This document shows, piece by piece, positions 62,848 to 64,000 of a DNA stretch of 64,000 nt. The notes beneath the pieces were generated by a model that saw only the letters and a program-made list of their open reading frames with translations, did not search any database and was not told where the DNA came from. This DNA is from Gibbula magus. Its lineage: Eukaryota > Mollusca > Gastropoda > Trochida > Trochidae. Made by a program: the position numbers and the translations under genes. The stretch spans positions 47,443,750-47,507,749 of the forward strand of contig OW388296.1 of assembly GCA_936450465.1 (NCBI GenBank), written 5' to 3'. Every line of letters begins with the position of its first letter. Position 1 is the stretch's first letter.

Positions 62848-63108
62848 ATGGCATTTGAACTGCACACAGAGCTAAACGAGAGTGAGACACGTTTCAAACG
62901 TGCCTGTGAACAAGTTCATCTGCTGAATGACAAACTTGAAGGTCTACAGCGGCGGTATGACAAGGCAATGCAAGAGAAAAATCGTTCATTTCGCTATAAC
63001 CTCCGTCTTAAGATGACAGCAGTTGAAGGCATACGCAGTGCATACTACGAATATGCATTTCAGAAAGCAGAGAAGATCGCCCAATTGAGATACTTGGTAT
63101 CTACATAG
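62848..63108 (+). CDS. 86-aa coiled-coil ORF, array copy 37 (K44)
   Basis: N44K is unique. ATG lies 2,224 bp after the previous one because a partial, ORF-less monomer is in between. Confidence 0.45.
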   Translation: MAFELHTELNESETRFKRACEQVHLLNDKLEGLQRRYDKAMQEKNRSFRYNLRLKMTAVEGIRSAYYEYAFQKAEKIAQLRYLVST

Positions 63109-63859
63109 AACCTGCCTAAATTTGAACAAGAAGGCAGTGTGGTGTATGGAAATGCTACATGCGACTCCCGTCTGACCAACAGCCCTTGCCAGGGCTAAAC
63201 AAATGCAAAGAAGATTGCTTGAGTCAATGCAAAACCACCTCCCCTCTGTGTTTCTTTGTGAATAAAATAATAGGCCTAAGATTGCCCTTTTCATCAGTAA
63301 TAAACACACACGAAATATCCTACCAAAGGAAAGGCATGCAGAGTTGTGTGCAAGCACACTTCAACATGCACGCAACATATATATATATAGATCTGTATTT
63401 AAAAACAGCTTATGTTATTTTCTGGGCACTATTCCTCGGGGCAATGACTTTTGGCAAAATATTGGGAATTTTAATCATGGCGAAAAGTTAATCAAAAGAT
63501 GCAGTGAAGAATTCCCTACACAACGCATCTATTTTGGTGAAATTTGGCCGATTCTGAGAGGCGCTACATAACTGTAAAGCCGCCGTCGCTGCCTTGTGAA
63601 TGCTGGAAGAGTTCCAAGTTCCAACGCGCATGCGTGACGTCACCATGACTACAACGTATACCCTATATATAGGGGTGCCACAATCGGAACGGCCAGTCTC
63701 CAGCGAGACAGCGTTGGAGACGGACATAAAAAGGGGAGTGCCATCACGCCCATTTTTCAAATTGGAAGCTTGTTTTTGGCAGTATGGCGCCGAATGCTTC
63801 ATATGTTATCGGCGGAGCTCTTCTTGATAAATCATTATTATTTCAAAGGATTATTTTAC

Positions 63860-64000
63860 TCAATAAGTTGAACTAATCGTCTATAAACGCCCTGTTGATA
63901 TTGAGCGACTTTTGCCATTCTCATCTTCTATCCAAGTCTAAAATTTTTTATAGAGTGGGCGACGCCTACTGTTTGAAGCTCCCGTAAAATGCACTCATAA
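63860..64000 (+). repeat. Diverged right-edge stretch of the array
   Basis: Within about 90 bp there are at least six differences from the usual sequence (CAATAAGTTGAACTAAT, CTATAAACG, TTCTATCC, and a one-base-shorter TCTAAAATTTTTTATAG). Elsewhere the same region differs between neighbours by one or two bases at most. This may signal an array edge or an older monomer. Confidence 0.6.

Larger units (their letters stand above)
21198..64000 (+). repeat. Tandem array, right segment
   Basis: Twenty-six further full copies of the ORF with starts from 22529 to 62848. From 27 kb to 59 kb the period is nearly constant at 1585-1588 bp, with one 1593 bp monomer (six extra bases near 43461). Monomers are nearly identical, with shared rare variants that define block duplications. 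One monomer lost about 950 bp (61173-61809). The last 140 bp are noticeably more diverged. The window ends mid-monomer. Confidence 0.98.

Noticed and set aside
1..64000. CRISPR array, bacterial operons or phage
   Set aside because: Repeats are 1.59 kb units with no short repeat/spacer pattern; poly(A) signals, LINE and TA transposon mark eukaryotic nuclear DNA.
1..64000. rDNA, 5S or histone gene cluster
   Set aside because: No recognisable rRNA, 5S internal control region, or histone protein or histone 3' stem-loop in the monomer.

Overview
The window is almost entirely one head-to-tail tandem array from an animal nuclear genome. A roughly 1.59 kb monomer is repeated about 38 times, 37 of them carrying the complete 86-codon open reading frame (ORF) described below. 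A eukaryotic origin is indicated by AATAAA poly(A) signals, a non-LTR retrotransposon with reverse transcriptase plus RNase H and a 15 bp target duplication, a TA-flanked DNA transposon with terminal inverted repeats, and the absence of operons or ribosome-binding sites. The style fits a marine invertebrate, but the sequence alone does not fix the species or even the phylum.

Layout: 1-6765 holds array monomers. 6766-9514 is a 5'-truncated LINE of I-group type, flanked by perfect 15 bp duplications and still open through its RT, RNase H and C-terminal Cys/His motif. 9515-20025 is array. 20026-21197 is a 1,172 bp DNA transposon with perfect 27 bp inverted ends and a TA duplication, without a recognisable transposase. 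21198-64000 is array, with one internally deleted monomer (61173-61809) and a more diverged stretch at the right edge (63860-64000). Both window ends lie inside repeat sequence.

Each full monomer has the same order: (1) the 86-codon ORF, whose first half has a regular coiled-coil heptad pattern; (2) a second frame just behind it that also looks protein-like but contains a TGA; (3) two AATAAA signals with a GT-rich stretch behind them; (4) a short AT microsatellite; (5) an NRF1-like site abutting a perfect CRE and a palindromic TATATATA block; (6) a 10 bp-stem hairpin; (7) a second 10 bp-stem hairpin; (8) a strong TATA box; (9) about 400 bp of spacer up to the next ATG. The unit therefore looks like a tandemly amplified small gene, or the remains of one, rather than a featureless satellite.

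The ORF is uninterrupted in all full monomers except for the transposon hit near its end in one copy. Its substitutions are mostly replacements (about 9 amino-acid changes to 3 silent by my reading), so there is no clear sign of purifying selection between copies. Shared variants reveal higher-order structure: a five-monomer block duplicated on the left, a two-monomer (3,174 bp) period at 49-59 kb, and block copies six and ten monomers apart in the middle. This is what unequal crossover or gene conversion would leave.
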